DNA from: Persephonella sp.
Lineage (GTDB): Bacteria; Aquificota; Aquificia; Aquificales; Hydrogenothermaceae
Assembly (NCBI GenBank): GCA_027058925.1
Contig: JALTAS010000023.1
Span: forward strand, 1-5,673
Length of the DNA stretch: 5,673 nucleotides
Reading direction: 5' to 3'
Shown here: positions 5,324 to 5,673 of the stretch, piece after piece
How positions within the stretch are numbered: position 1 is the stretch's first letter
Layout of the letters: the number at the start of each line of letters is the position of its first letter
Notes under the pieces: generated by a model
Database searches by the model: none
Seen by the model: the letters and a program-made list of their open reading frames with translations, nothing else
What the model was told of the DNA's origin: nothing
Translations under genes and position numbers: made by a program

Positions 5324-5673
5324 TTAAAGAAGACCCCTTCTTTTCAATGCATCTTCATAAATTCTGTTGTAAAGAATTCTCCACTCAGGTGTTCCTTCAA
5401 GGATCTTTTTTGAGTATGATTTGATTCTCTGTCTAACTTCCCTGTCTATCTCTTTTTCTTCTTTTACAAGCTGTTTGAGTATCTCAAATATCTTTCTTCT
5501 TATCTTATTTGGATGCTCAAAAATCTCTATTGAGCTTTCTGTTTCTATGTATTTCTTTATTTTGTGTGCAATCTGGTTCATTCTTTCTTCAGGATCAAGG
5601 TGAATGTTCCTCTCTTCTGCAAGCTTTTCTTTTACCTTCATTACGGCTGTTCTGTATCTTATGTCTTCTGACT
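5324..5673 (-). CDS. DUF507 family protein, 5' end beyond the window
   Basis: This helical, highly charged, soluble protein matches DUF507, whose function I do not know. Counted from the ATG at 5641, the recognisable domain includes EEKEIDREVRQRI at 61-73, KILEGTPEW at 79-87 and LYNRIYEDALKRRG at 90-103, the usual C-terminal pattern. That ATG gives 105 residues but has no Shine-Dalgarno before it. The frame also stays open to the window edge, adding SEDIRYRTAV directly before the ATG. These extra residues read like the continuation of a helix, so the gene is most likely longer and enters from the right; the ATG would then be an internal methionine. Longer versions with two DUF507-like halves exist as I recall. 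It ends 73 nt before the GalT-like gene on the same strand, with no hairpin terminator in the gap. Confidence 0.85.
   Translation of the reverse strand, partial: SEDIRYRTAVMKVKEKLAEERNIHLDPEERMNQIAHKIKKYIETESSIEIFEHPNKIRRKIFEILKQLVKEEKEIDREVRQRIKSYSKKILEGTPEWRILYNRIYEDALKRRGLL

Noticed and set aside
1..5673. CRISPR array, tRNA or rRNA gene, insertion sequence, toxin-antitoxin or defence island
   Set aside because: No repeated spacers, cloverleaf, transposase, terminal inverted repeats or defence-family motifs were found; almost all bases are in recognisable genes.

Overview
The window looks like a piece of a small, AT-rich, gene-dense chromosome from a thermophilic, CO2-fixing Aquificota bacterium, most likely Persephonella or a close relative in the Hydrogenothermaceae. 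The main pointer is the periplasmic alpha-carbonic anhydrase, which closely matches my memory of the Persephonella marina enzyme. DUF502, DUF507 and SDH-type membrane protease genes also fit. This assignment comes from memory and was not searched.

Layout. On the + strand, bases 1-89 hold a strong extended -10 promoter. It drives a two-gene unit: a very small SPOA/FliN-like protein (90-332) and folD (341-1225). folD meets the next gene tail to tail with a 14-bp overlap. Everything else is on the - strand. Read in the direction of transcription, it starts with a DUF507 protein that runs off the right edge (5673-5324). Next come a GalT-like nucleotidylyltransferase (5250-4219) and a secreted alpha-carbonic anhydrase (4206-3463), 12 nt apart. 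A hairpin terminator (3455-3435) and a TATAAT promoter (3412-3407) follow. The last unit is a dimeric-type dUTPase (3376-2696), an SDH/ClpP-class membrane protease (2686-1823) and a DUF502 membrane protein (1826-1212), the last starting with TTG inside its neighbour's stop codon.

How the genes work together. Most are housekeeping: one-carbon metabolism (FolD), nucleotide-pool hygiene (dUTPase), CO2/bicarbonate interconversion (carbonic anhydrase) and sugar-nucleotide chemistry (GalT-like). The most suggestive pairing is the membrane-anchored SDH protease with the DUF502 membrane protein. They are translationally coupled and both are predicted to place their soluble domains in the cytoplasm, so they may act together at the membrane. 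A recurring feature is that the TAG stop of one gene overlaps or abuts the Shine-Dalgarno of the next.

I see no mobile element, CRISPR array, RNA gene or defence system, and no clear undescribed multi-gene system. The points most worth checking are the SPOA-like miniprotein beside folD, the Cys-to-Glu change in the GalT zinc motif, the coupled protease/DUF502 pair, and the truncated DUF507 gene whose apparent ATG is probably internal.
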